DNA from: Deltaproteobacteria bacterium
GTDB lineage: Bacteria; Myxococcota_A; UBA9160; UBA4427
Assembly: GCA_016713665.1 (NCBI GenBank)
Contig: JADJOR010000005.1
Coordinates: 310,001-374,000, forward strand
DNA: 64,000 nt
Reading direction: 5' to 3'
Shown here: positions 55,772 through 64,000 of the stretch, piece by piece
How the letters are laid out: each line of letters starts with the position of its first letter
How positions within the stretch are numbered: the first letter of the stretch is position 1
Position numbers and translations under genes: made by a program
The notes under the pieces: model-generated
Told to the model about the DNA's origin: nothing
Databases searched by the model: none
What the model saw: the letters and a program-made list of their open reading frames with translations, nothing else

Positions 55772-56371
55772 TCAGCGGAGCAGACGGCTCGCGAGGATCG
55801 TGCGCAGGACGACGGTCAGGGCGAGCACGCCGACCCAGATCGCCGTCGTCACGGGCAGCCAGGCTGGAAATAGAAGGAAGACGCTGTAGGCGATTCCCGT
55901 CTCCCCACCCTCGGCGAGGCCCGCGCCGAGGCGCAAACCGCGGTCGTCCCGGGCCGGGCGGGCCAGTCTTTCTTCCTGGGCACCGAGGGCGAGCGCGGTC
56001 GTGATGCAGAGGACGTAGAGAAAGAGCATCGCCGTCCAACGGGACGCGAGCTCCGGCTCCGCCGCCGCGAACCCGATCACCATCGCCCCATAGGCCGCCA
56101 TGTCGAGGACGATGTCGAGGTAGGCGCCGAAGGCCGTCGCTCGCCCGCTCCGGCGCGCGTAATGGCCGTCCGTCCCGTCGGCGATCCGCGACACCCACCA
56201 CAAGAGCAGGGCCACCCACCCCTGCCCCCGCGCCACCGCGAAGCTCGCAAGGATCGCGAGCGCGAATCCGATGAAGGTCACGTGGTTCGGCGAGAGCCCG
56301 AGCCGCGAATACAGGGCGACGAAGGGCCCGGCATAGCGGGGCACCACGGTCCGAAAGGCGTCGTCGATCAT
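55772..56371 (-). CDS. CDP-alcohol phosphatidyltransferase-family protein
   Basis: 199 residues with about six membrane helices. The active-site motif D-G-x2-D-G-x-A-R-x8-G-x3-D-x3-D is present: SRIADGTDGHYARRSGRATA followed by FGAYLDIVLDMAAYG. Such enzymes make phospholipid headgroups such as phosphatidylinositol phosphate, phosphatidylglycerol phosphate or archaetidyl lipids from CDP-activated lipids. The acceptor alcohol cannot be read. It is divergent from the mannosyltransferase gene with about 105 bases between starts, and those genes also concern lipid-linked sugars. Confidence 0.9.
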   Translation of the reverse strand: MIDDAFRTVVPRYAGPFVALYSRLGLSPNHVTFIGFALAILASFAVARGQGWVALLLWWVSRIADGTDGHYARRSGRATAFGAYLDIVLDMAAYGAMVIGFAAAEPELASRWTAMLFLYVLCITTALALGAQEERLARPARDDRGLRLGAGLAEGGETGIAYSVFLLFPAWLPVTTAIWVGVLALTVVLRTILASRLLR

Positions 56372-56478
56372 CGCTTCAGTCTAGGGGCCTGACCCGAGAA
56401 GGCACGCGCGGCGCCTGACCGCCGCGCCATCCTGGGTGAAGCTCCCGGCGACGCCGTACCCCGGCGCGCGGAGTCTCC

Positions 56479-57195
56479 ATGAGCCGGACGATCGTCGTCC
56501 TTCCGACATACGACGAGGCGGAGAATCTCCCGCTGATCGTGCCGAAGATCCTCGAGCAGACGCCGACGATCGAGGTCCTCGTCGTCGACGACGACTCGCC
56601 CGACGGGACCGGTCGCCTCGCCGACGAGCTCGCCGCCCGCTCCCCGCGCGTCCACGTGCTCCACCGCGAGACCAAGGAAGGTCTCGGCGCCGCCTACCGC
56701 GCGGGCCTCGCCCGTGCCCTCGAGCTCGGCGCCGACCTCGTCATCCAGATGGACGCCGACTTCTCCCATCCCCCCGACCAGATCCCCCGGCTGCTCGCCG
56801 AGGTCGAGACCGCCGACGTCGTCCTCGGCTCCCGCTACCTCGACGGGATCACCGTCGTCAACTGGCCGATCGAGCGGATCCTGCTCTCCTGGTTCGGCAA
56901 CCTCTACGCCCGCAAGGCGACGGGGCTCGCGCTCAGCGACATGACCGGCGGCTTCCGCTGCATGCGTCGCGCGATGCTCGAGAAGATCGGCTTCGAACGC
57001 ATCAAGGCCGACGGCTACGCCTTCCAGATCGAGCTCAACTACCGCTTCGTGAAGGCGGGGGCGCGGATCCGGGAGATCCCGTTCTTCTTCCTCGACCGGA
57101 CCCGCGGCGAATCGAAGCTCTCCCTGCGCATCGGCCTCGAGGCGCTCTGGATCGTCTGGTGGCTGCGGATCGCGAGCGCATTCGGATGGCTCTAG
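56479..57195 (+). CDS. polyprenol-phosphate mannosyltransferase-like (GT2)
   Basis: 238 residues, dolichol-phosphate-mannose synthase type without membrane helices. SRTIVVLPTYDEAENLPLIV, EVLVVDDDSPDGTGRLADEL (nucleotide-binding DDD), ETKEGLGAAYRAGLARALEL, DLVIQMDADFSHPPDQIPRL (metal-binding DAD), VLGSRYLDGITVVNWP and SDMTGGFRCMRRAMLEKIG. It transfers mannose or another hexose from GDP/UDP to a polyprenyl phosphate, giving the lipid-linked donor for extracytoplasmic glycosylation. The following GT4 and flippase-like genes are in the same operon, the first 25 bases on. Confidence 0.92.
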   Translation: MSRTIVVLPTYDEAENLPLIVPKILEQTPTIEVLVVDDDSPDGTGRLADELAARSPRVHVLHRETKEGLGAAYRAGLARALELGADLVIQMDADFSHPPDQIPRLLAEVETADVVLGSRYLDGITVVNWPIERILLSWFGNLYARKATGLALSDMTGGFRCMRRAMLEKIGFERIKADGYAFQIELNYRFVKAGARIREIPFFFLDRTRGESKLSLRIGLEALWIVWWLRIASAFGWL

Positions 57196-57220
57196 CCCTC
57201 CGCATGCGGGCGGCTCGCCC

Positions 57221-58354
57221 ATGAAGGCGCTCCGCATCCTCGTGCTCAACGAGCGCGACGGGGACCATCCGAAGGCGGGCGGCGCGGAGATCCACGTCGA
57301 GCGCCTCTTCGGCCGGCTCGCCGCCCGGGGCCACCGCGTCGTCCTGCGCTCGGCGGGCTTTCGCGGCGGATCGATCCGCGCGACCCGCGAAGGCATCGAG
57401 ATCGTCCGCGACGGCCCCCTCGCCGCCTACTACGCGAGGCTACCGCTGCGGGTCGCCGCGGCCGGGCGACGGGGTGAGTTCGACGTCGTCGTCGAGTGTC
57501 TCAACAAGCTTCCCTTCTACAGCCCGCTCTACGCGGGGACGCCGGTGCTCGCGCTCTGCCATCACCTGTTCGGCGAGGTCGCTTTCGATCAGGTCCCCTG
57601 GCCGATCGCCGCGGCCGTCGTCGCGGCGGAGCGCGGCATTCCCTGGGCCTATCACGACGTCGATTTCCTCGCGATCTCGCAGAGCTCCCGCGACGACCTC
57701 GTCGCCCGGGGCATCCGCCCCGAGCGCATCCGCGTCAGCGCCCCCGGCATCGATCGGCCCGCACTCGTCGTCGACCCCGACGCGCCACGCCGGCCGGTCC
57801 TCGCCTACGTCGGCCGCCTCGAGGCCTACAAGCACGTCGAGATCCTGCTCGAGGCCGCGGCGCGCCTCGTCCCCCTGTTCCCCGGGCTCGAGGTCCTCGT
57901 GATCGGCCGCGGCGCCGATCAGCCGCGCCTCGTCGATCTCGCTCGCCAGCTCGGCCTCGAGGCGCGCACCCGCTTCACCGGCTTCGTCCCCGACGCCGAG
58001 CGCGACCGCCTGCTCGCCTCCGCCGCCGCCTGCGTCTTTCCGTCGCTGAAGGAGGGCTTCGGGCTGACGGTGATCGAGGCGAATGCGCTGGCGACCCCCG
58101 TCGTCGCCCGCGACGCGCCGGGGCTGCGCGACTCGATCCGCGACGGCGAGACCGGATGGCTCGTCGCCGGCGTCGATCCCGCCGACTACGCCCGCGCGCT
58201 CGCGCCGCTGCTCGAGGACGGGGACGAGGCGCGCGCGATGCGCCGCCGGGCGCTCGCCTGGTCGGCCGGCTTCGACTGGGATCGCGCGGCGGACGAGCTG
58301 CTCGAGGCGATCGAGGCCGCCATCGCGCGCGCGCCGTGGGGAGTCGACCGGTGA
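57221..58354 (+). CDS. glycosyltransferase family 4
   Basis: 377 residues, GT-B fold. N-terminal LRILVLNERDGDHPKAGGAE with IHVERLFGRLAARGHRVVL (glycine-rich acceptor loop), then DVDFLAISQSSRDDLVARGI, PVLAYVGRLEAYKHVEILLE, TRFTGFVPDAERDRLLASAA, VFPSLKEGFGLTVIEANALA (donor E-x7-E) and VVARDAPGLRDSIRDGETGW. It ends in a GTGA overlap with the next gene, so translation is coupled. Donor and acceptor are unknown; the neighbours suggest lipid-linked glycan assembly. Confidence 0.92.
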   Translation: MKALRILVLNERDGDHPKAGGAEIHVERLFGRLAARGHRVVLRSAGFRGGSIRATREGIEIVRDGPLAAYYARLPLRVAAAGRRGEFDVVVECLNKLPFYSPLYAGTPVLALCHHLFGEVAFDQVPWPIAAAVVAAERGIPWAYHDVDFLAISQSSRDDLVARGIRPERIRVSAPGIDRPALVVDPDAPRRPVLAYVGRLEAYKHVEILLEAAARLVPLFPGLEVLVIGRGADQPRLVDLARQLGLEARTRFTGFVPDAERDRLLASAAACVFPSLKEGFGLTVIEANALATPVVARDAPGLRDSIRDGETGWLVAGVDPADYARALAPLLEDGDEARAMRRRALAWSAGFDWDRAADELLEAIEAAIARAPWGVDR

Positions 58355-59400
58355 GCCCGGCGAAGCGCGGGGACGGCGGCGAGAGCGACGAGCCCCGCGG
58401 CGCGACGACGCGCGCGGCCGTGTCCGGGACGAGTCTCGCGCGGCGGACTTTTCCGATCGTGGTCAGCGCAGCGCTCGTCGCCTATCTCGGCTTCCGGATC
58501 GACCTGCGTGCGGCCCTCGAGCATCTCACGCTCGCGACGACGCTGCGATTCCTCGCGCCGCTCGCCCTCTGGAACGCCGTCACGCTCCTGATCGAGGCCC
58601 ATTGTCTCCATCGCGTGACAGCGGCCTGCGGCCACGCGATCTCCCGCGCGACCGCCGCGCGCATCAAGTCGGCCTGCTACCTGCTGAGCCTCTTCCATTA
58701 TGCAGCGGGGGCGACGGCGCTCACTTTCCTCCTGCGCCGCCGCATGGGCGGATCGCTCGCCCGGGCCGCGAGCGCCGTCTTCGTGATCGCCTTGCTCGAC
58801 GTGGGCTCGGTCGCGGGCATGGCGCTGCTCGCGGGCGCGTTCCTGCCGGCGATCGGCGCAGGCCTGCGCAGCGGGCTCCTTCTGACCCTGCTCGGCGGCG
58901 TCGCCGCAGGCTTCTTCCTGCTCCGCACGCGGCGTTCGCTCGGCCCTCTGGACCGGATCCGCGAGCTCGAGATCCTCGGCGCCTTCCGGACGATCCCGCT
59001 CACGACGCTGTTCGAGCTGATCGGACTCCGGATCGTATTCGTGGCGTGTTATGTCTGGATGGTCGCCGGGCTCTTCCAGGCCTTCGGTGTCGACATCGGA
59101 GTCGCGGAGCTCGCGCTCAAGGTCGCCGTCCTGCTGCTGATCTCGGCGCTCCCGATCGCCGTCGCCGGGATCGGGACCGCGCAGGTCGCCTTCGTGACGC
59201 TCTTCGCGACCCGCGCTCCGGACGACGTGCTGCTCTCGATGAGCATCCTGCTGTCGATCGCGCTGACCTTCGCCCGCGCGCTGCTCGGCCTCGCCTTCGC
59301 CGGCGAGCTCTCGCGCGAGGCGCGCGAGGCCCACGACGCGGGCGAGGCCGGCGGCGAGCCCGGGACCGCCCCGGCGTCCGATCGGCCCGATCCGCGCTAG
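58351..59400 (+). CDS. lysylphosphatidylglycerol synthase/flippase-like membrane protein (UPF0104 type)
   Basis: 349 residues from a GTG at 58351 that overlaps the GT4 stop. After a charged start come about eight membrane helices: FPIVVSAALVAYLGFRIDL, ACYLLSLFHYAAGATALTF, VFVIALLDVGSVAGMALLA, LLLTLLGGVAAGFFLLRTRR and ALPIAVAGIGTAQVAFVTLF. The GIGTAQ segment is equivalent to the P-x-G-x-G-x-x-E motif of the family. No aminoacyl-transferase domain is present, so it is the flippase-like half only, plausibly moving a lipid or lipid-linked sugar. The C-terminal tail is acidic. The gene meets rqcH end to end, with stops overlapping. Confidence 0.8.
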   Translation: MSPAKRGDGGESDEPRGATTRAAVSGTSLARRTFPIVVSAALVAYLGFRIDLRAALEHLTLATTLRFLAPLALWNAVTLLIEAHCLHRVTAACGHAISRATAARIKSACYLLSLFHYAAGATALTFLLRRRMGGSLARAASAVFVIALLDVGSVAGMALLAGAFLPAIGAGLRSGLLLTLLGGVAAGFFLLRTRRSLGPLDRIRELEILGAFRTIPLTTLFELIGLRIVFVACYVWMVAGLFQAFGVDIGVAELALKVAVLLLISALPIAVAGIGTAQVAFVTLFATRAPDDVLLSMSILLSIALTFARALLGLAFAGELSREAREAHDAGEAGGEPGTAPASDRPDPR

Positions 59401-60980
59401 GCGTCCGAGCCCCCGTCCTCGATTCGTGCCGCGAGGATCCGCTCGAGCCGTGCGGCCTCGCGCCGCAGGTGGAGCGAGCGACCGCCCGTCACGTAGACGA
59501 GGCCCGGCTTCGCGCCCCTCGGCTTCTTCACGTTCTTGATCGGGACGACGTGGACCTCGGCCGAGCCGGCGTTCTTCTGCTTCGAGAAGTGGACGGCGAG
59601 CTCGCAAGCGTCGAGGATCGCCTCGGAGGGCGGGTCGTCGCGGCCTTCGGTGCGGAGGATGACGTGGCTGCCGGGGGCACCGGCGAGATGGAAGAAGAGA
59701 TCCTTGCCCCGGGCGAGCCGCGTCGTCAGGAAATCATTCGCGTCGTCGCTACGGCCGACCCAGATCTCGAGCCCCGCCGCCGTCGCATAACGCCGGGGAT
59801 GAAGCCGTCTCGGCCTGTCGCGATAGGCGGCGGGCAGCGAAGGCTTTGCGCGCGGGGCCGGCCCGCTCGCGCCCGCGCCCTTGCCCTCGCCCGCCGCCGC
59901 TGCGCCCGGACCGCGGCCCGACGCCAAAGAATCCCGCGCGATCCGCCCCTCGCCCGCACGCCCGAGCAGCCGCCCGACCGATTCCCGTGCGAGAATCGCC
60001 TCGAGCCCCGCCCCATCCGCCGCCTCGATCTCCGCCTCGAGGGCGACGAGTCCGGCGAGGGATTCCCGCGCGGCGTCGATCTGGCCGCCCGCCTTCGTGA
60101 GGCGGCGGATCAGCTTCTGGTAGCGCTTGAACAGGGCCTCGAGGTTCTGTCGGGCCGGGAGCTTCGGATCGAGGGCGATCTCGACCGGGAGCCCGGTCTC
60201 GAAGTCGGCGACGGTGACCGTCGCGGCGCCGGGGACGACCTTTGCGAGATTCGCCTTCAGGAGCTCACCGTGGCGCTCGAGGGTGCCGACCTCGTCGGCC
60301 TCGCGCAGCTCCTCCTCGATGCGCTCGATCCGTCGTTCGGCGGCCTTGCGCTCCTTGCGCAGGACGGCGAGCAGCGTCCGGCGATCGTCGCCCGTCGACT
60401 GTTCGACCCGCTCCCCCGAATAACGCTCGCCGATCCGCACCAGCAGCTCCGCGTCGTCGACCTCGGAGAAGCGATCGTCCCCGCGGCGCGGCGGACCGCT
60501 CGCCGGATCCGTGTACGGACGCCCGGGCGCGAGCTCGGTCCGCGTGTCGCGCAGCGGGCGCAACGCCAGGAGCAGCCGACCCTCGGCGTCGAGCAGGTAG
60601 AGATTGCTCTTGCGGCCGAAGATCGAGAGCACGAGCTCGAAGGCCCCCTCCTCCGCGGTGAAGCGCAGCACGAGCTGGCGATCGCCGCCGCGCAGACGGG
60701 CCGCCTCGAGCCGCGCCCGGGAGAGATGGGCGCGCAGATAGGCGCTGAAGGCCGGGAGCGCGTCCGGCGCGGCGGGCATGCGCGGGAGCTCGCCGAGATG
60801 GGCGACGTCGGGCCGTGCGTCGAGATCGAGGACGGCCTTGCGCTGGAGCTCGCCGTCGCGTCGGTAGAGCGAGACGCAGATGCGCCCGGGGTCGGGCTCG
60901 ACCCAGCGCTCGACGCGTCCGCCCACCCAGCGTTGCTCGAGCGCGCGCACCACCCGCTCGAGCTCGACCAGACTCAGCAT
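59397..60980 (-). CDS. rqcH: RqcH/NFACT ribosome quality-control protein
   Basis: RqcH binds obstructed 50S subunits and adds a C-terminal alanine tail to stalled chains. 527 residues: an NFACT-N domain (LVELERVVRALEQRWVGGR; catalytic-type Asp100-Arg101 in RLRGGDRQLVLRF), the HhH/coiled-coil middle (LLAVLRKERKAAERRIERIE, LPARQNLEALFKRYQKLIRR), and an NFACT-R domain (GLEIWVGRSDDANDFLTTRL, RGKDLFFHLAGAPGSHVILR, KPRGAKPGLVYVTGGRSLHL). A low-complexity Gly/Ala stretch separates the last two. The conserved DR pair suggests a tailing-competent enzyme. Confidence 0.9.
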   Translation of the reverse strand: MLSLVELERVVRALEQRWVGGRVERWVEPDPGRICVSLYRRDGELQRKAVLDLDARPDVAHLGELPRMPAAPDALPAFSAYLRAHLSRARLEAARLRGGDRQLVLRFTAEEGAFELVLSIFGRKSNLYLLDAEGRLLLALRPLRDTRTELAPGRPYTDPASGPPRRGDDRFSEVDDAELLVRIGERYSGERVEQSTGDDRRTLLAVLRKERKAAERRIERIEEELREADEVGTLERHGELLKANLAKVVPGAATVTVADFETGLPVEIALDPKLPARQNLEALFKRYQKLIRRLTKAGGQIDAARESLAGLVALEAEIEAADGAGLEAILARESVGRLLGRAGEGRIARDSLASGRGPGAAAAGEGKGAGASGPAPRAKPSLPAAYRDRPRRLHPRRYATAAGLEIWVGRSDDANDFLTTRLARGKDLFFHLAGAPGSHVILRTEGRDDPPSEAILDACELAVHFSKQKNAGSAEVHVVPIKNVKKPRGAKPGLVYVTGGRSLHLRREAARLERILAARIEDGGSDA

Positions 60981-61022
60981 GCCTTCTCCCGGCCCCGCGT
61001 CGGAGACGCGGCTCGCCCTGCT

Positions 61023-61898
61023 TCAGCGTTGGCAGCGCGCACAGTAGTGGGTCGAGCGCTGGGCGACGATCCGGCGCTTGATCGGCTCGCCGCAGACGCG
61101 ACAGGGCTCGCCCGTGAGCCCGTAGACCTTGCGCTCGTCCTGATAGCCCCCGTCGCTCCCATCGGGGGAGACGTAGTCGCTGATGCTCGAGCCGCCGGTC
61201 TCGATCGAGCGGAGCAGCACGCGCTGAAGCCCGAGCACGATGGCGTCGCATTCGCGTCGCGTGATCCGCCCCGCCGCGCGCGCGGGCCGGACACCGGCGA
61301 CGAAGAGCGCCTCGTCGGCGTAGATGTTCCCGACGCCGGCGGCAATCGACTGGTCGAGGAGGAGCGCCTTGATCGCGGCCTTGCGTTTGCGGCAGGCGGC
61401 GAATAGCTCGGCACCGCCGAGGGCGAGGGCGTCGGTGCCCAGTCGATCGAGCCGCGCGTTTCGTTCGCCGGGGGCGAGCCACTGGACCTTCCCGAACTTG
61501 CGCACGTCGCGGAAGTAGACCTGCGGACCGCCGCCGTCGAGACGCAGCCGGAGATGGGTATGGAGGTCGGGCTCGAATCGACGCTGCTCTTCGGGCGCGA
61601 GCGAGGCGCGCACCGTCGCCGAGAGCAGCCGCACGCTCGTCGCCGCGCTCGAGAAGAGCTGGCCCGTCATCCCGAGATGCAGGAGCAGGCGCGAGCCGTC
61701 CTCGAGTCCCGCCACGAGATACTTGCCGACACGATCGAGGGACTCGATGCGACGACCCTCGAGCGCGCGCTTGAGCTCGGCCGGCGGTGTCAGGAAGAAG
61801 TAGCTCGCGGCCGTCGTCTCGACCCGCTCGATCCGGCGCCCGACGAGCAGGGGCCCGATCCGCCGGCGCGTCGTCTCGACCTCGGGAAGCTCGGGCAT
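61023..61898 (-). CDS. mutM: DNA-formamidopyrimidine glycosylase
   Basis: Removes 8-oxoguanine and formamidopyrimidines from DNA, with an associated beta,delta-lyase. 291 residues starting with the canonical MPELPEVETTRRRIGPLLVG (Pro2 nucleophile, Glu3). VGKYLVAGLEDGSRLLLHLG contains the conserved Lys. QSIAAGVGNIYADEALFVAG is the helix-two-turn-helix with Asn. The C-terminal zinc finger is CRVCGEPIKRRIVAQRSTHY followed by CARCQ. The four cysteines are in place and the protein is complete. It is divergent from pqqB. Confidence 0.95.
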   Translation of the reverse strand: MPELPEVETTRRRIGPLLVGRRIERVETTAASYFFLTPPAELKRALEGRRIESLDRVGKYLVAGLEDGSRLLLHLGMTGQLFSSAATSVRLLSATVRASLAPEEQRRFEPDLHTHLRLRLDGGGPQVYFRDVRKFGKVQWLAPGERNARLDRLGTDALALGGAELFAACRKRKAAIKALLLDQSIAAGVGNIYADEALFVAGVRPARAAGRITRRECDAIVLGLQRVLLRSIETGGSSISDYVSPDGSDGGYQDERKVYGLTGEPCRVCGEPIKRRIVAQRSTHYCARCQR

Positions 61899-61958
61899 GA
61901 TGGCGACGACCTCGGGGCAGAGCCTCGGCGGAGAGGGCGATTTGGTAGCGTGGTCTGC

Positions 61959-62918
61959 ATGGCGTCGCATTCTCCTCCCCCGCCGCAGCCCCGGCCTTCG
62001 ACCCCGCGCTCGTCGGCCCCGCAGATGAAGGTCGTCGTCCTCGGCACGGGGATCTCGGCCGGCGTGCCCGCCTGGAACGACGGATCGCCCCGGGCGCTGC
62101 GCGCGCGGGCCGGCGATCCCGCGATGCCGCGGCGGCGCGGGACGGCCCTCGCCGTGTCGGCGGACGGGGAACGTTATTCGTTGATCGAGGCGCCCTTCCA
62201 TCTGGCGGAGACCCTGGCCTCCGATCCGCGTTTCGCCCCCGCCGCGGGGACCCGCAGCGTTCCGATCGACACCCTCGTCCTGACCTGCGCCGAGCTCGAC
62301 GCCTGCGCCGGCGCCCTCGCCTTTGCCCGCGGCCTCTCGCTGCGGATCGCCTCTCCGAACGACCTGCGCGACGCCCTCGTCGAGCACGACGCGGGCTTCC
62401 GCGCCCTCGAAGCGAGCTGGAGCGGACACGCCTTCGACCGTCCCTTTCCCCTCGACCGCGACGGGAACCTCGAAGCGCGCCTCTTTCCCCTGCCCGGTCC
62501 GATCCCCGACGCCCTGCGCGAGCGCGCGCCGAAGGCGGGCCGCGCCCGGGCCGGCGTCCGCATCACCGACCTGCGCACCGGCGCGCGCCTCGTCGTGGCA
62601 CCCCGCATCGCCCGCTACGACAGCGCGACCCTGGCCGAGCTGCGCGCCGCCGACGTCCGGCTGGTCGACGGCACCTGCCTCGTCGAAGAGGAGGGCCGGC
62701 TGATCCATCCCGGTGTACAGGGAGCGCGCGATCTCGGTCATCTCCCGATCGACGGTCGCGACGGCTCGCTGGTCTGGCTCTCCGGCATGGCCGGCCGCTC
62801 GGTCTATCTCCATCTCGCCGCCAGCAACCCCGCCTGCGAAACGGACGGGAAGGACTGGGCGCGGATCCACGAGGCCGGCATCCTCGTCGCCTACGACGGG
62901 CTGGAGCTCGCGCTATGA
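61959..62918 (+). CDS. pqqB: PqqB-like MBL-fold protein, divergent active site
   Basis: PqqB is an MBL-fold oxygenase or carrier in pyrroloquinoline quinone synthesis. From ATG 61959 the protein is 319 residues; ATG 62025 ([19 protein letters not shown]) matches the usual PqqB start better and the first 22 residues may not be made. Family landmarks: [81 protein letters not shown] and the ending [13 protein letters not shown]. Two usual sites are changed: the cysteine-rich WNCNCxxC zinc loop is WNDGSPRAL, and the TDxEIDH metal motif is TCAELDA. Its stop overlaps the start of the PqqD-PqqE gene. Confidence 0.78.
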   Translation: MASHSPPPPQPRPSTPRSSAPQMKVVVLGTGISAGVPAWNDGSPRALRARAGDPAMPRRRGTALAVSADGERYSLIEAPFHLAETLASDPRFAPAAGTRSVPIDTLVLTCAELDACAGALAFARGLSLRIASPNDLRDALVEHDAGFRALEASWSGHAFDRPFPLDRDGNLEARLFPLPGPIPDALRERAPKAGRARAGVRITDLRTGARLVVAPRIARYDSATLAELRAADVRLVDGTCLVEEEGRLIHPGVQGARDLGHLPIDGRDGSLVWLSGMAGRSVYLHLAASNPACETDGKDWARIHEAGILVAYDGLELAL

Positions 62919-64000
62919 GCACGGAGCGGAACGACGGGAAGCGGGGCGCGCGCGAGGCCGACAAGCCCGGCGCAGGCGCCGCCCCGGCTCCCGGAGCGAA
63001 GTCCACGCGCCTCGCGCTCTCCCGTCATGCCGCGCTGAAGACGCGGAGCGCGGGCGACCTCCTCGTCCTGCCCGAGCGGGCGATCCGGCTCGGGGGCAGC
63101 GGCGGGGAGATCCTGCGCTTCTTCGATCGCGCGCGGACCGCGGGCGAAGTCGCCGCCGCCCTCGCCGCCCGCTACCCGACGAGCGAAGGCCTAGAGGCCG
63201 AGGTCGGCGCCTTCATCGCCCAGATGCGCCGCCTCGGCGCGCTCGTCGAGCCGGGATCCGAGGCGGGCTCGCGCGCGGTCGCGCCGGTAGACACGGGGTC
63301 GAGCGACGCGACGGGCGACGCGATCGTCGCGTCTGCATCCGCGTCTGCACATGCATCTGCGCCCCCTGCCCCGCTCAACCTGATCGCGGAGCTGACCTAT
63401 CGCTGTCCGCTGCAGTGTCCCTACTGCTCGAACCCGATCGATTTCCGGAAGCCGGCGCGAGGCGCTCGACGCGAACGACTGGGGCCGCGTCTTCGAGCAG
63501 GCCGCCGCCCTCGGCGTCGTCCATCTCGGGCTGACCGGCGGCGAGCCGAGCACGCGCAGCGATCTCGAAGCCATCCTCGGCCGCGCGGTCGACGCGGACC
63601 TCTATCCGCATCTCGTGACGGCGGGTCGCCCGCTCACGACGGCCCGCCTCGATGCGATGGCCGAGCGCGGTCTGCGCAGCGTCCAGGTCTCGCTCCAGGC
63701 CGTCGACGCCGAGCGCTCCGACCGCATCGCCGGGACGCCGAGCTTCGACGAGAAGCTCGCGATCGCCCGCCGAACGAGCGAGCTCGGCCTCGCGCTGACG
63801 ATCAACACCGTGCTCCATCGCCACAACCTCGACCAGGTCCCGCGCCTGATCGAGCTCTCGATCGAGCTCGGCGCCTGTCGGCTCGAGCTCGCGAATACCC
63901 AGTTCCACAACTGGGCGCTGCGCAATCGCGCCGCCCTGATGCCGTCGCGCGAACAGCTCGAGACGGCGAGCAAGGCGGTCCAGGCGGCACGGGCGCGGGC
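62915..64000 (+). CDS. pqqE: PqqD-PqqE fusion (radical SAM), frameshifted, 3' end beyond window
   Basis: ATG 62915 overlaps the pqqB stop (ATGA). Residues about 31-112 are a PqqD domain ([69 protein letters not shown]), the chaperone that presents the PqqA peptide. An Ala/Ser/His linker (113-153) leads without a stop into Pqq[20 protein letters not shown], with the radical-SAM cysteines C164, C168 and C171. Two bases are missing near 63455-63460. The continuation reads [20 protein letters not shown], then [33 protein letters not shown] and [20 protein letters not shown] to the window edge. PqqE links Glu and Tyr of PqqA. A fused D-E gene is unusual. No pqqA or pqqC is seen here. Confidence 0.83.
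   Translation, partial: MSTERNDGKRGAREADKPGAGAAPAPGAKSTRLALSRHAALKTRSAGDLLVLPERAIRLGGSGGEILRFFDRARTAGEVAAALAARYPTSEGLEAEVGAFIAQMRRLGALVEPGSEAGSRAVAPVDTGSSDATGDAIVASASASAHASAPPAPLNLIAELTYRCPLQCPYCSNPIDFRKPARGARRERLGPRLRAGRRPRRRPSRADRRRAEHAQRSRSHPRPRGRRGPLSASRDGGSPAHDGPPRCDGRARSAQRPGLAPGRRRRALRPHRRDAELRREARDRPPNERARPRADDQHRAPSPQPRPGPAPDRALDRARRLSARAREYPVPQLGAAQSRRPDAVARTARDGEQGGPGGTGAG

Noticed and set aside
58083..61406. Open plus-strand frame of about 1100 codons
   Set aside because: Shadow of the GT4, flippase-like, rqcH and mutM genes.

Overview
The window is about 64 kb of GC-rich bacterial DNA, densely packed with genes on both strands. I saw no tRNA, rRNA, CRISPR array, transposase, phage gene or replication origin. 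The organism looks Gram-negative: it has dTDP-rhamnose synthesis, a secretin, beta-barrel-like proteins, lipoproteins and ExbB/ExbD/TonB-like parts. High GC, a class I lysyl-tRNA synthetase, a zinc-finger histone-fold protein, a DUF1214 protein, a large sulfotransferase and an F420-type LLM oxidoreductase fit a 'deltaproteobacterial' lineage in the broad sense (Myxococcota, Binatota or similar). That placement is inference.

Layout. (1) 0-24 kb is a surface-glycan region with some housekeeping genes: rmlC, fur, a TPR lipoprotein, a truncated MATE pump joined to a sugar epimerase remnant, the mtnA-apt salvage pair, two SGNH-type proteins, a methyltransferase, a GT4 glycosyltransferase, a carbamoyltransferase with a small partner, a polysaccharide deacetylase, a DUF6259-like secreted protein, a Wzx-like flippase, a Wzy-like polymerase, a two-domain oxidoreductase, DUF362 and a CapK-like adenylate-forming enzyme. 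(2) 24-33 kb holds an EEP-fold hydrolase, a zinc-finger histone-fold protein, an LLM oxidoreductase, rmuC with an internal repeat, an SDR, a sulfotransferase, DUF1214 and argC. (3) 33-36 kb has an ECF sigma factor, a 39-base G run, lysS and a nested palindrome. (4) 36-46 kb is one minus-strand run of eight genes: two CxxCH secreted proteins, one of them a LamG lipoprotein, then a Tat-exported protein, ExbD-like, TonB-like, a large periplasmic helical protein, a lipoprotein and ExbB-like. (5) 46.6-52.4 kb is an extracytoplasmic redox cassette: DsbD, a TlpA-like thioredoxin, DUF4266, DUF3570 with an SGAT motif, and ApbE. (6) 52-59 kb has a secretin ending in a SPOR-like domain, an outer-membrane protein, and a lipid/glycan set (CDP-alcohol transferase, polyprenol-phosphate mannosyltransferase, GT4, flippase-like membrane protein). 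(7) 59-64 kb has RqcH, MutM, a divergent PqqB and a PqqD-PqqE fusion that runs off the end.

Many genes carry one or more frameshifts, mostly single bases in short G/C runs. They are concentrated in 3.4-7.1 kb and 12.7-19.9 kb, with others in rmuC, the 37-40 kb operon and pqqE. Because almost all sit in otherwise well-conserved genes, I read most of them as sequence or assembly errors, though I cannot exclude real decay. Where a gene is split, I give the whole span and say where the frame changes.

The most interesting items are the histone-fold protein, the eight-gene Ton/Exb-linked operon, the ApbE cassette with a candidate flavinylation site in DUF3570, the PqqD-PqqE fusion, and the hexapeptide repeat inside rmuC.
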